Positions 6,540 to 16,769 of a stretch of DNA of 64,000 nt are shown piece by piece. A program made the position numbers and the translations under genes. A model generated the notes under the pieces. It did no database searches. It was not told the origin of the DNA and worked only from the letters and a program-made list of their open reading frames with translations. Position 1 is the first letter of the stretch; each line of letters begins with the position of its first letter. Origin of the DNA: JAXGTO01 sp040774885 (GTDB taxonomy: Bacteria; Actinomycetota; Coriobacteriia; Coriobacteriales; Eggerthellaceae); assembly GCA_040774885.1 (NCBI GenBank), contig JAXGTO010000001.1, positions 62,001 through 126,000 on the forward strand, given 5' to 3'.

Positions 6540-9437
6540 ATGGCTATGGATGGCCATCAGAAACATTCTTTCGATGTCGTTGTGGTGGGCGCCGGCGTTG
6601 CCGGTTGTGCCGCTGCGCGCGAACTTGCCCGTCATCGGTTCGACGTTGCCGTCCTCGAAGCCGGTAACGATATCGCCTGCGGTGCCACCCGGGCCAATTC
6701 GGGCATCGTCCACGCGGGTTACGATCCGGAACCCGGAACCCTCAAAGCCCGCTACAACGTGTTGGGCAGCCGCCTGTATCCGCGTTGGGCCGAAGAGCTT
6801 TCCTTCCCGTATCTCAACAACGGATCGCTGGTCATCGCATTTTCCCAAGAAGAGATGGCGCATATCGATGCGCTGGTCGAACGCGCCGCAGCCAACAAGG
6901 TGGCAGGTGTTCGCGCCATCGACGCAGATGAGCTCCGTAATCTTGAGCCGGAGGTCTCATCGGCGGCGGTCGGTGCGCTCATCGCGCCGACGGGCGGTAT
7001 CTGCGACCCGTATCGTGTCGCGCTCTCGTGCGCGGAAAACGCCGCGGAAAACGGGGTGAGTTTCTTTTTCAACATGCGTGCTGTTGGAATCGAACGCACC
7101 GACGGCGGTTTTGCCCTCACCTGTCAAGATGGCTCAGTGTTCGAGGCTCGTTGCGTCGTGAACGCGGCCGGCGTCCATGCCGACGAGATCAACAACCTGG
7201 TAAGCGCCTGCAAACTGCATATAACCCCGCGTCGCGGTGAGTACTGCCTCTACGATACCGACTTGGGGTCGAAGTTTTCCCATACCATGTTCCAAGCTCC
7301 CACAGCCGCCGGCAAGGGCGTTTTGGTAACCCCTACCATCCATGGCAACTTGCTGGTGGGCCCCGATGCCGTCACCATCGACTGCAAAGACGACCTGTCC
7401 ACCGATGCTGCAGGTTTGGCGGGTATTTTGGAAGCAGCATCCAAGACCTGGCCCGACCTTCCGCGTCGCGGCATGATAACCAACTTCGGCGGCGTGCGTT
7501 CCACGGGCGATTCGGGTGATTTCGTCATCGGCCAGCCTGAAGATGCGCCAGGCTTTTTCAACATCGCCTGCTTCGATTCCCCAGGGCTCACCAGCGCTCC
7601 TGCCGTCGCACTTGAGATCGCCCGCGATGTCGCCGGCTTCCTTGAAGCCCCCCTGAACTCCGATTTCAACCCCAAGCGACAGCATGCACCGAAGCTGTTT
7701 GCGCATATGGACGATGATGAGCGCGCACGCGCCATCGCGCACAATCCGCGGCATGGCCAGGTGGTGTGCCGCTGTTGCACGGTGACCGCCGCCGATATAG
7801 ACGGCGCATTCTCCGGCCCGCTTCCTGTGCTCTGCCTCGATGCCATCAAATGGCGCACCGGCGCCATGATGGGGCGGTGCCATGCGGGGTTCTGCCAGCC
7901 CGAAATAGTGAAGATGTTCGCCCAGGCCGCTCATGTCGAACCCCAGCAGCAAGACAAACGGCTGCCCGGGTCGCATGTGGTGGCATCCAACCGCCCCGAT
8001 TACCTCAAGTTGGTCAAAGCCGAAAAGCAGATGCCTGCCCCGGATGCGGCTCGTTTCGATGTGCCCGACCCCTTCGAAGGCGAGGATCATCCTTGGAGCG
8101 GCGCGTACGACGTGGTGGTGGTAGGCGGGGGAGCTGCCGGCATCGCTGCCGCGTGCTCTGCCGCCGAAGTGCCCGACACACGAGTGCTGCTGATAGATCG
8201 GGAAGCACGGCTTGGCGGCATCTTGAAACAATGCATCCACAACGGTTTCGGCCTCCATCGATTCAAGACCGAACTTACCGGCCCCGAATACGCCGCGCGT
8301 GAAATCGAGGCTCTGGCTGCATCGGGCGTGCACGTGCTGGACAGCACTACCGTGCTTGAAGTCCGTAAGGTCGAAAGGGAGCGTTTTGCAGGCGCGCGGC
8401 TCGAGATCGTGGCCGTCAACGAGCGCAAGCGCCATATCATCCCTGCTCGTGCCGTGGTGCTGGCGACGGGCAGCCGTGAGCGCGGCGCAGGCGCCCTCAA
8501 TATGGCAGGTACCCGCCCATCGGGTGTTTTCAGCGCCGGCAGCGCTCAGAACCTCATGAACTTGCAAGGGTGCCTTCCCGGCAAGCGATGCGTCATCTTG
8601 GGGTCTGGCGACATCGGGCTGATCATGGCGCGCCGCATGGTGAGCCAGGGCGCCGAGGTCTTGGGCGTCTACGAGATCATGTCCAATCCCAGCGGGCTGC
8701 GGCGCAATATCGTTCAATGCTTGGACGACTACGGAATCCCATTGCATTTGAGCACCACGGTGGTGCGCTTGGAAGGCGAGCGTCGTCTTGAGGCGGTTGT
8801 CGTGCAAAAGGTGGACGAACGCCTGCAGCCCATCGAGGGCACCGAAGAGCGCATAGAGTGCGACACCCTTTTGCTGAGCGTGGGCCTGCTACCCGAAAAC
8901 GAGGTGGCCAAGACCGCCGACGTGCCGCTCGATGCCTTGACGGGAGGGCCGCTGGTCGACAACCATCTCGAAACCTATGTCGGTGGCATCTTCAGCTGCG
9001 GCAACGCCCTTCATGTCCATGACTTGGTAGACCATGTGTCTGCCGAAGGCGAGCGTGCTGGCGCCGAAGCGGCTTCTTATGCCCAGGATGGTCGCGTAGG
9101 ATTCATGGCACGCGAGGGGCTTCGTCCTCAATCGGTTCCGGTGGAACCGGGCCAAAACGTCCGCTATGTGGTCCCCAATTGCATTGACGGCATGGATGCC
9201 ACAGCACTTCCGCACGAAGGCGAAGATCGCATCACGCTTTCGTTTCGCGTCACGTGCCACTTGGACCACCCGCACTTCTATCTGGAGGGCATTGCAGAAG
9301 ACGGATCGGTTTCCCTTATCAAGGAAGCCAAGACCATGGTGGCCGTGCCCGCCGAAATGGTCCAGATGCGCTTCGAAGGCAGTGACGCGCGCCATTGCAG
9401 GCGGTTGCGCGTGCGCGCCGCAGGAGGCGAAGACTAG
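6540..9437 (+). CDS. Fused GlpA-like FAD dehydrogenase and pyridine nucleotide-disulphide-type oxidoreductase
   Basis: The 965-residue protein joins two enzymes that are usually separate. Residues 10-400 form a GlpA/LhgO-like FAD domain (VVVVGAGVAGCAAA, then ATRANSGIVHAGYDPEPG). Residues 405-450 form a BFD-like [2Fe-2S] domain with CRC and CHAGFC cysteines. From about residue 520 a second FAD/NAD domain begins (VVVVGGGAAGIAAA), with ATGSRERG and a later NAD-binding GSGDIG, and ends in a beta-rich tail. It should be cytosolic and oxidise glycerol-3-phosphate or a 2-hydroxyacid, passing electrons between two flavins; the substrate is not known. The DUF1667 gene follows with no gap. The start is uncertain: ATG 6540 or 6546, with a possible promoter (ttgcgc, 16 bp, gataaa) so close that the mRNA may be leaderless. 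Confidence 0.83.
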   Translation: MAMDGHQKHSFDVVVVGAGVAGCAAARELARHRFDVAVLEAGNDIACGATRANSGIVHAGYDPEPGTLKARYNVLGSRLYPRWAEELSFPYLNNGSLVIAFSQEEMAHIDALVERAAANKVAGVRAIDADELRNLEPEVSSAAVGALIAPTGGICDPYRVALSCAENAAENGVSFFFNMRAVGIERTDGGFALTCQDGSVFEARCVVNAAGVHADEINNLVSACKLHITPRRGEYCLYDTDLGSKFSHTMFQAPTAAGKGVLVTPTIHGNLLVGPDAVTIDCKDDLSTDAAGLAGILEAASKTWPDLPRRGMITNFGGVRSTGDSGDFVIGQPEDAPGFFNIACFDSPGLTSAPAVALEIARDVAGFLEAPLNSDFNPKRQHAPKLFAHMDDDERARAIAHNPRHGQVVCRCCTVTAADIDGAFSGPLPVLCLDAIKWRTGAMMGRCHAGFCQPEIVKMFAQAAHVEPQQQDKRLPGSHVVASNRPDYLKLVKAEKQMPAPDAARFDVPDPFEGEDHPWSGAYDVVVVGGGAAGIAAACSAAEVPDTRVLLIDREARLGGILKQCIHNGFGLHRFKTELTGPEYAAREIEALAASGVHVLDSTTVLEVRKVERERFAGARLEIVAVNERKRHIIPARAVVLATGSRERGAGALNMAGTRPSGVFSAGSAQNLMNLQGCLPGKRCVILGSGDIGLIMARRMVSQGAEVLGVYEIMSNPSGLRRNIVQCLDDYGIPLHLSTTVVRLEGERRLEAVVVQKVDERLQPIEGTEERIECDTLLLSVGLLPENEVAKTADVPLDALTGGPLVDNHLETYVGGIFSCGNALHVHDLVDHVSAEGERAGAEAASYAQDGRVGFMAREGLRPQSVPVEPGQNVRYVVPNCIDGMDATALPHEGEDRITLSFRVTCHLDHPHFYLEGIAEDGSVSLIKEAKTMVAVPAEMVQMRFEGSDARHCRRLRVRAAGGED

Positions 9438-9809
9438 ATGCTGTTTGCCAGCGAGGTAAAGACCATCACATGCATCTGCTGCCCTTGCGGCTGCCCCATA
9501 GAAGTAACCTTTGATGACGAAGGTGCCGTGGAAGACATCGTCGGCTATACCTGCAATCGCGGCAAAGTGTACGCCCAGCAAGAAGCCACCGATCCGGTGC
9601 GCATGGTAACTGCCGTGGTTTGCGCGAAGGGCTGCCTGGAGCCCCTGAGCGTTAAGACCGCAGCACCCGTTCCCAAAGAAGCCATAGCCGATGTGCTTCG
9701 GGCCATTGCCGCACTTGATGTGTCGGCACCCATCGAACTGGGCCAGACGGTGCTGTCCGATGCAGCCGGCACCGGCATCGATGTGATAGCCACCAAACAG
9801 CTGCCGTAG
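9438..9809 (+). CDS. DUF1667 cysteine-rich partner of the FAD oxidoreductase
   Basis: The 123-residue protein has the DUF1667 pattern: an N-terminal CICCPCGCPIEV cysteine cluster, a second cysteine motif GYTCNRGK, and a conserved VRMVTAVVCAKGC segment. The cysteines could hold an Fe-S cluster and serve as an electron carrier for the oxidoreductase encoded immediately upstream; that role is inferred from constant genomic association. Its ATG directly follows the TAG of the previous gene. A 20-nt perfect hairpin (9798-9817) spans its stop codon between two convergent genes. Confidence 0.85.
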   Translation: MLFASEVKTITCICCPCGCPIEVTFDDEGAVEDIVGYTCNRGKVYAQQEATDPVRMVTAVVCAKGCLEPLSVKTAAPVPKEAIADVLRAIAALDVSAPIELGQTVLSDAAGTGIDVIATKQLP

Positions 9810-9821
9810 GGCAGCTGGGCC

Positions 9822-11270
<1,449 letters not shown>

Positions 11271-11283
11271 TGAATGGGGATCC

Positions 11284-12192
11284 TTAATTGGTTTGTTGGT
11301 TGGTGCGTTTTTCTTTTAGCCAGTATAGCGTATCGGCTTCGGCGCAGCGCAGCGGGCTGGTGTAGAACTCAGTGAAGCCCTCAAGCGCCGGATTCAGCGC
11401 GCACGAAGCGTCTTCGTACCCGCCGGGGTGGAACAGCAGCTCCAAGTCCATGCCGCGTTTTTGCGCGTAGCGTTCGAAAGCCGGCAGCGCAGGGCTCACG
11501 CGGTCGATGGTCATATGGCCCGAAAAGCAGATGCCGCAGAACACAGCAGATACGGTGCGGTAATCGGGCAGGAGTTTTTTGTCGAAGCGCCATAGAAAAT
11601 CGAGCAGCCAGTGCTTGATCCAGTTGATGGCGGGAATCTTCAACCAGAGAGAAGGCGTCTGCAAAAAGGGCAAGGCGGGTTCGGCGGGTATGCGCAGGTA
11701 TTCCAGCGTGCAGCCGCGCTGCTCCATGGCGGCCAATAAGGCGCGGAACACAGCGGGTATCAAGTGGAAATGCTGGTGGCTGTCCAAGCGCAGAGCCCCG
11801 CGCATCTGCGGAAAGCGCGCCAAGAAAACGTCAAGCTGCGCCCCGATCTCGATGCCCAGCTGTCGTTCCAATTCGTGCCGTTCACCACCCAGCGAGGTGC
11901 TCAGCATTCCCGCGAAACTCAGGCGGAAGATGCCGTGGTCGTCCACCAGCAGCGGCACGTCGGCGGGTCGAGCGGCGCAGGGGCCTTCCACCAGATTCAA
12001 GTGCAGGCCCACTTTCAAGCCCTGGGCCATGGGCTGGTCCAACAGATCGGCGCACTCATCGAAGTGAGGACCCGTCACCAAGATCGATGTGCTGTTGAGC
12101 GCACCGTTTTTGCTGATGGCGGTGCGCTCGAGGATACGTTTGGATTGGTCGGCGGTTATGCCGAAGTCATCTGCGTGATAGATGATGGCCAT
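11284..12192 (-). CDS. YdjC/ChbG-family carbohydrate deacetylase
   Basis: The 302-residue protein begins IIYHADDFGIT, the hallmark ADDFG metal-binding motif of the YdjC family, and has the second motif GLHLNLVEG and the DSHQHFH motif near residue 147. The family removes N-acetyl groups from small oligosaccharides such as chitobiose, using a divalent metal. Lack of any chitin gene nearby and the closeness of the surface glycan locus suggest that it could process an amino-sugar glycan, but this is inference. It is the first gene of a two-gene unit with the helicase. Confidence 0.85.
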   Translation of the reverse strand: MAIIYHADDFGITADQSKRILERTAISKNGALNSTSILVTGPHFDECADLLDQPMAQGLKVGLHLNLVEGPCAARPADVPLLVDDHGIFRLSFAGMLSTSLGGERHELERQLGIEIGAQLDVFLARFPQMRGALRLDSHQHFHLIPAVFRALLAAMEQRGCTLEYLRIPAEPALPFLQTPSLWLKIPAINWIKHWLLDFLWRFDKKLLPDYRTVSAVFCGICFSGHMTIDRVSPALPAFERYAQKRGMDLELLFHPGGYEDASCALNPALEGFTEFYTSPLRCAEADTLYWLKEKRTNQQTN

Positions 12193-12326
12193 GGCCTGGA
12201 TGGTTCCTTTCGTAGCGGTTCTTACCGCATTCTATCAGTTGAAATCATATTCTGAAGTTCCCGCGCAAAGGGTTCACCTCGATGCATCGGCGCGTTAGAG
12301 TGGGCTGAAAGAAAGGTTGGTATTTC

Positions 12327-12635
12327 ATGGGCAAGTTCGATGACATCAAGGCGCGCGCCGCGCAGGTCAAGCAAGAAGCGCAGGAAGGTTACGCCGAAAG
12401 CAAGGATCGCCGATCGAAGGAACGCGATGTTTCGGGGGCGCCCACCAACAAGCAGCAATTCAGCGCTGCGGTCACCGAAGCAAAATCGCGCAAGCTGGAA
12501 TGGGACAAGTACCACAAGACCCATAAGATTTATAAATGCAAATCGTGCGGCCAGACGTTGCGCGTGCCTAAGGGCAAGGGCAAGGTAAAGGTCACTTGCC
12601 CGGTATGCAAGTCCAGTTTCATCGCCAAATCATAG
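12327..12635 (+). CDS. Small zinc-ribbon protein, function unknown
   Basis: The 102-residue protein is highly charged. Its N-terminal 55 residues look helical (MGKFDDIKARAAQVKQEAQ). The C-terminal 40 residues form a compact zinc ribbon with CKSCG and CPVCK pairs. An aaagg motif precedes the ATG. No family name was recognised; zinc ribbons of this size bind nucleic acids or proteins. It is divergent from the ydjC-like gene and lies before the glycan locus. Confidence 0.7.
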   Translation: MGKFDDIKARAAQVKQEAQEGYAESKDRRSKERDVSGAPTNKQQFSAAVTEAKSRKLEWDKYHKTHKIYKCKSCGQTLRVPKGKGKVKVTCPVCKSSFIAKS

Positions 12636-12700
12636 GCGACGCGGGCCGACTCCGGGGTTTGCGCTAAACTGAAATCGTGTTGTTCACCGAAAGGAATCCC

Positions 12701-13669
12701 GTGCCCGGCAAACCGCAGCTTTCCCTTATCGTGCCTTGCTACAACGAAGAGGCCAACATCCGCGTGTTCTTCGATGCGGCGTGCTCCTGCTTCGATGCTG
12801 CTGGGATAACGCTGGAATGCGTGTTCGTCAACGATGGCAGCCAGGATGACACCGCCGACGTGCTGCGCGCGCTGGTCGAAGAGAACCGCGGGGTGCGCAT
12901 GGTCCAAGCCATTTCGTTCACTCGCAATTTCGGTAAGGAATCGGCATTGTATGCCGGTTTGCAGGCTGCTCGTGGGCAGGTTATCGGTCTCATCGACGCC
13001 GACATGCAGCAACGCCCTGAAGACGCATTGCGCATGTACCGCATGTTGTTGGAGCATCCAGAGTGCGACAGCGTTGCCGCATGCCAGGTGAATCGAAAAG
13101 AACCGTTCATGCTGCGCGTGTTCAAACGTGCTTTCTATCGCACGTTCAACGGTGTTTCGGACGATATCGATATTCCCGCCAATGTCAGCGACTTCCGCGT
13201 TTTTCGTCGCGACGTGGCCGATGCGCTGCTCGCCATGCCTGAAGTGGATCGGTTCAGCAAAGGCTTGTTTGCCTGGGTTGGTTTCACTACGCTCGAAATG
13301 CCCTATGAGCCCGATGCCAGAAACAGCGGCACCACCAAGTGGTCGTTTCACAAGCTGTTCAAATATGCCATGGGCGGTATTTTCAGTTTCACCACGTGGC
13401 CGCTGAAGATTGCCGTTTGGGCGGGTGCTTTGGCGTCGCTGGTGGCGCTGGTGTATCTGGTCATGGTCGTCTGCGAGTACTTCTTCATCGGCATCGCGGT
13501 ATCCGGCTATGCCACCTTGGTGTGCTTGGTCCTGTTGTTTGGCGGGCTGCAGTTGGTGGTTCTGGGCGCCATCGGCGAATATCTGGCTCGTGACTATATT
13601 GAGAACAAGCATCGCCCCATCTATTTGGCGCGCGAGCGACTGGATACCGAAGGCGAGTCTGTGAAATGA
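12701..13669 (+). CDS. GT2 polyprenyl-phosphate glycosyltransferase with two C-terminal membrane spans
   Basis: The 322-residue protein has an N-terminal GT-A domain (SLIVPCYNEEANI, VFVNDGSQDDT, GLIDADMQQRPE) and two membrane helices near residues 235-260 and 270-295. This is the layout of GtrB/Bactoprenol glucosyltransferase and DPM-like enzymes, which load a sugar onto undecaprenyl phosphate at the inner membrane face. The start at GTG 12701 is chosen for gaaagga 5 nt upstream. GTG 12677 is an alternative and lies just after a TAAACT -10-like hexamer. It overlaps the wecA-like gene by ATGA, so the two are translationally coupled. Confidence 0.88.
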   Translation: MPGKPQLSLIVPCYNEEANIRVFFDAACSCFDAAGITLECVFVNDGSQDDTADVLRALVEENRGVRMVQAISFTRNFGKESALYAGLQAARGQVIGLIDADMQQRPEDALRMYRMLLEHPECDSVAACQVNRKEPFMLRVFKRAFYRTFNGVSDDIDIPANVSDFRVFRRDVADALLAMPEVDRFSKGLFAWVGFTTLEMPYEPDARNSGTTKWSFHKLFKYAMGGIFSFTTWPLKIAVWAGALASLVALVYLVMVVCEYFFIGIAVSGYATLVCLVLLFGGLQLVVLGAIGEYLARDYIENKHRPIYLARERLDTEGESVK

Positions 13670-14814
13670 ACGGCATCGGTTTCAACCCTTCCATGCTTTG
13701 GCAAGGGCTTATCGTTTTCGCCGTAGCCGCCATAACGACCTACGCTATGGTGCCTGTCAGCAAGATCATCGCCACGCGCGTGGGCGCCATCGACTACCCA
13801 GGTCAGCGGAGGGTGAATTACGCGCCCATCCCACGCTGTGGCGGCATCGCCTTGTATGTGGGGTTTTTGGCCGGGTTGTTCGCCATGTATCTTGGCACGC
13901 GGTTTTTTGGATGGGAATACACCGAACTCTATGTGGTGCGCGGCGTCGATTACGCGCTTTTGTTCATCGGCATCACCTTCATGTTCTGCGTGGGGCTGGT
14001 AGACGACATCACCCAGATGAAGGCACTGCCCAAGTTGTTGGGGCAGGTGGTAGCTTCTGCCATCATCGCGTATTCGGGCGTCACCATAGGTACTGTGGTT
14101 TCCCCTTTGGACGGCACTTACATCATGTTGGGCGGGGCGGATATCCTGCTGACTGTGGTGTATTTGGTCATCTTCGTCAACGTCACCAACCTTATCGACG
14201 GGCTCGATGGACTGGCGGCTGGCGTGATAGCCATCATTTCCTGCGCCCTTTTGTACTTGTGCATTTCGCGCGGGAGTTTTTCGCTCTCCATGGCATGCAT
14301 ATCGCTTGTTGCGGTGTGCCTTGCCTTCTTGCGCTTCAATTTCTATCCGGCGAGCATCTTCATGGGAGACAGCGGCTCCCTTCTGCTGGGCAGCTTGGTG
14401 GGCATCATCTCCATTATGGGTGTGGTGCGCACGCAGAGCGTTGTGGTCATGGCGGTGCCGCTTATCCTGGCTGGGGTGCCGGTCATCGACACTCTCAGTG
14501 CCATCGTTCGACGCAAACGAGCACACGTGAAGGTGGGCCAAGCCGATCTGGGACATATCCATCATCGTATGCTGCGTGCCGGCTTTGGCCAGAGGCGCAC
14601 GGTGGGCGTGCTGTGGATATGCACGGCGGTCATGGCGCTGTTCGGCTGTTTGCTGGGCAGTTTCAGCGGCCCGGTGCGTTGGGCTCTTTTTGCTATTTTG
14701 GCGGTTGTGGTGTTTGGCGTCATCTGGTATTTCGGGTTGTTCAGGCCCGTGTTGCGTCACCATTATGACAACAAAGGGAAAAGCGGCCCTCGACGCGCAC
14801 GACGTCACGAGTAG
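13666..14814 (+). CDS. WecA/TagO-like undecaprenyl-phosphate sugar-1-phosphate transferase
   Basis: The 382-residue multispan protein transfers GlcNAc-1-phosphate (or a related amino sugar phosphate) from UDP-sugar to undecaprenyl phosphate, the first membrane step of wall polymer synthesis. About 11 hydrophobic helices are visible. Conserved family motifs are GLVDD near residue 108, NVTNLIDGLDGLA near 172-184, FMGDSGS near 237-243 and the loop HIHHRMLRAG near 293, which has the HxHH signature separating WecA/TagO from MraY. It is the likely starting enzyme for one or more polymers made by the rest of the locus. It is coupled to the upstream GT2 by a 4-nt overlap. Confidence 0.92.
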   Translation: MNGIGFNPSMLWQGLIVFAVAAITTYAMVPVSKIIATRVGAIDYPGQRRVNYAPIPRCGGIALYVGFLAGLFAMYLGTRFFGWEYTELYVVRGVDYALLFIGITFMFCVGLVDDITQMKALPKLLGQVVASAIIAYSGVTIGTVVSPLDGTYIMLGGADILLTVVYLVIFVNVTNLIDGLDGLAAGVIAIISCALLYLCISRGSFSLSMACISLVAVCLAFLRFNFYPASIFMGDSGSLLLGSLVGIISIMGVVRTQSVVVMAVPLILAGVPVIDTLSAIVRRKRAHVKVGQADLGHIHHRMLRAGFGQRRTVGVLWICTAVMALFGCLLGSFSGPVRWALFAILAVVVFGVIWYFGLFRPVLRHHYDNKGKSGPRRARRHE

Positions 14815-14825
14815 CGCTTTGCGGC

Positions 14826-14834
14826 TGCTATACT
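14826..14834 (+). promoter_or_regulatory. Extended -10 promoter (TGcTATACT) placing the LCP gene start at or near +1
   Basis: TGC-TATACT ends 7 nt before the ATG at 14842, and there is no ribosome-binding site between them. The spacing predicts a leaderless mRNA. The same TATACT-N7-ATG arrangement recurs before the flippase gene. Confidence 0.5.
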
Positions 14835-14841
14835 TCAGCAC

Positions 14842-15822
14842 ATGTCAGAACAAGCCAGTACATCGCATAGCATCCGCGTCGCCGCCCTTGCGGTATTGGT
14901 CGTGGCGCTTATAACGGCGGGAATCATCGCGGGCATGACGTATTTGGATAGCGTAGCCCCTAAGACGCAGGTTATGTACCAGACTGGGTCGGTGGCCCAG
15001 GCGCAGCAGCCGTTTTACGTGTTGCTTATAGGCAGCGATAGCCGCAAAGGCACTGCTCTGTACACAGGCAAGGCCGATGACCACGCTCAGACCGACCAAC
15101 ACAGCGACATCATGACGCTCATGCGCATCGATCCCACCACCTATCAGATCACGCTGGTTACCGTTCCCCGCGATACGGAATCCGATGTGACCGGCAGTCG
15201 CATCAACGATGCGCTGCTCGATGATGACCCCAACCAGGTGGTCGATGCCGTGGCCGAGCTCACGGGCGTTCATGCCGATTACTACATGATGACCACGTTC
15301 ATATCGTACGAGAACATCATCGACGCTCTGGGCGGCGTGCAGGTGGATGTGCCCAAAACCGTCACCGTGCTCGATCCGGCTACGGCCAAAGACATCACAG
15401 TGAAGGCCGGCGTCAATCTCAATCTCAAAGGACCGCAGGCGCTCGTGTTCGCCCGCGCCCGCAAAGAATATGTCAATGATCAAGATGCCATTCGCCAGAC
15501 CAATGTGCGCAGCTTGGAGCAATCCATGATCGAAAAGGTGATGTCCGGAGATATCGATGTCGATTCTGCTTTAAACGATCTGCGCGAAAACACTACGAGC
15601 AACATGGATTGGAACCTCGCCAAGACGCTCATCAATCTGTTCGTCGAACATGCCGATGAGGCCGTTGTCTATTCGGGAACGGGCCCGTACGAAGGCACCG
15701 AAAACGAAAATGGTGACTGGACGATTCCAGAAGACCGGGAAGCTTGGGCCGAAGTGATGGAGACGGTCACCGATGGGGGAGATCCCGCCGCCGTGCTCAC
15801 TCCACCAACTTATTCGGGGTAG
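14842..15822 (+). CDS. LCP (LytR-CpsA-Psr) family phosphotransferase, first of three
   Basis: The 326-residue protein has one N-terminal membrane span (about residues 9-31) and an extracellular LCP domain. LCP enzymes move lipid-linked glycans onto peptidoglycan. Motifs seen are LLIGSDSRKG, VTVPRDTESDV, SRINDALL and FARARKEY followed by DAIRQTNVR. The usual R-S-D metal/pyrophosphate motif reads H-S-D here (QHSDIMTL), whereas the other two LCP proteins in this window keep R-S-D. A C-terminal segment YSGTGPYEG ending in GGDP is shared with them. It follows the wecA-like gene by 27 nt but has its own promoter. Confidence 0.92.
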   Translation: MSEQASTSHSIRVAALAVLVVALITAGIIAGMTYLDSVAPKTQVMYQTGSVAQAQQPFYVLLIGSDSRKGTALYTGKADDHAQTDQHSDIMTLMRIDPTTYQITLVTVPRDTESDVTGSRINDALLDDDPNQVVDAVAELTGVHADYYMMTTFISYENIIDALGGVQVDVPKTVTVLDPATAKDITVKAGVNLNLKGPQALVFARARKEYVNDQDAIRQTNVRSLEQSMIEKVMSGDIDVDSALNDLRENTTSNMDWNLAKTLINLFVEHADEAVVYSGTGPYEGTENENGDWTIPEDREAWAEVMETVTDGGDPAAVLTPPTYSG

Positions 15823-15888
15823 CATCCGCATTGCCCCGTTTTACCGACTATGCAAAACCGTGCGCTTGCGTTGGTTTCGCTGAATCGC

Positions 15889-15917
15889 GTGACCCTTGCG
15901 CGGCTGTGCGGTAAAAT
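15889..15917 (+). promoter_or_regulatory. Promoter of the Wzm/Wzt operon
   Basis: GTGACC (15889-15894) and TAAAAT (15912-15917) are separated by 17 bp, and aaggag follows at 15942-15947. The inverted repeat ttttaccg/cggtaaaa (second arm over the -10 box) may be regulatory. Confidence 0.5.
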
Positions 15918-15953
15918 GGCGCGGTTGCACAGAGCAAGGATAAGGAGCACGTA

Positions 15954-16769
15954 ATAGGTACCTTAGCCACCATATGCAAAGACAATTGGGAATGGCGCAA
16001 GCAGATCGGTCGCTTGGCGCTGTTCGAATTGGTCAAGAAGAGCCGCGGCGCCGTGCTTTCGTGGGCGTGGTTTTTCATCAAGCCGGCTATGTACATTTTC
16101 TGCTTCTGGTTCGCGCTCGATATTGGTCTAAAGGTGGGAAGCGGCAATGCTGCTGCTGGCGCGCCTCCGTATATTCTGTGGCTGAGCGCGGGCATCATCC
16201 CATGGTTCTTCATGCAGGACATGCTGGCTACCGGCATCGATGTGATGCATCGGTTTCCTTACTTGGTCAACAAGATCAAATTCCCGCTATCGGGCATTTC
16301 CACCATCTTTACCAGCGCCACCATGTTGGTGCAGCTCATGTTGGTAGCTGCGCTGTTCGTCATCTATTTTGCTTGCGGACAGCAGCTTGACCTATATCTT
16401 TTGCAGGTGCCGTTGCTGCTGGTGCTCATGTTCTTCTTCTGGGACTTGGTGAGCATTCTGTTCAGCCAGCTTTCGGCTATGAGCAAAGATGTCGCCAATC
16501 TGATGCATGCTATGAGCACGCCGTTTTTCTGGCTGTCGGGTGTGCTGTTCAATATCAAGACCGTGAACGTCGATTGGATTCAAGTCATCTTGTATTTCAA
16601 CCCCATCACGTTTTTCGTTACGGGCTTTCGCGATGCGTTCTATGACAAAGTCTGGATATGGGACGATCCCAAGATGTGCCTCGGTTTCGTCGTGGTGTTC
16701 GTAGTTACGTTGATTCTTGCCTGCCTCGTGTATAAAAGGCTCAACGAGGAGGTGTCCGATGTCCTCTGA
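15954..16769 (+). CDS. ABC-2 polysaccharide exporter permease (Wzm/TagG-like), apparent AUA start
   Basis: The protein has six hydrophobic segments and the ABC-2 exporter look (GAVLSWAWFFIKPAMYIF, then FNPITFFVTGFRD before the last span). With the ATPase after it, it should export a lipid-linked polysaccharide or teichoic acid. The start is odd. A strong aaggag (15942-15947) points to ATA at 15954, giving an N-terminus IGTLATICKDNWEWRKQIG of 271 residues in total, which has the usual amphipathic lead-in. The first standard codon in frame is TTG at 16014, which has no ribosome-binding site and would remove 20 residues. The 3' end overlaps the ATPase gene by 11 nt. Confidence 0.85.
   Translation: MGTLATICKDNWEWRKQIGRLALFELVKKSRGAVLSWAWFFIKPAMYIFCFWFALDIGLKVGSGNAAAGAPPYILWLSAGIIPWFFMQDMLATGIDVMHRFPYLVNKIKFPLSGISTIFTSATMLVQLMLVAALFVIYFACGQQLDLYLLQVPLLLVLMFFFWDLVSILFSQLSAMSKDVANLMHAMSTPFFWLSGVLFNIKTVNVDWIQVILYFNPITFFVTGFRDAFYDKVWIWDDPKMCLGFVVVFVVTLILACLVYKRLNEEVSDVL

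Noticed and set aside
7134..8807. 557-codon antisense frame within the FAD oxidoreductase
   Set aside because: Lies wholly inside a gene with strong FAD motifs and has no recognisable product.
9798..9817. Perfect 20-nt hairpin at the end of the DUF1667 gene, considered as a terminator
   Set aside because: No T-run on either side; it may end transcription of the convergent pair but this cannot be supported.
13621..14841. 406-codon antisense frame over the wecA-like gene
   Set aside because: His/Gln/Asp-rich mirror of hydrophobic codons on the real strand; a typical shadow of a membrane protein.
15974..16390. ATG-start frame overlapping the first exporter permease
   Set aside because: It begins with a normal ATG but encodes no membrane protein; the other frame shows clear ABC-2 permease sequence.
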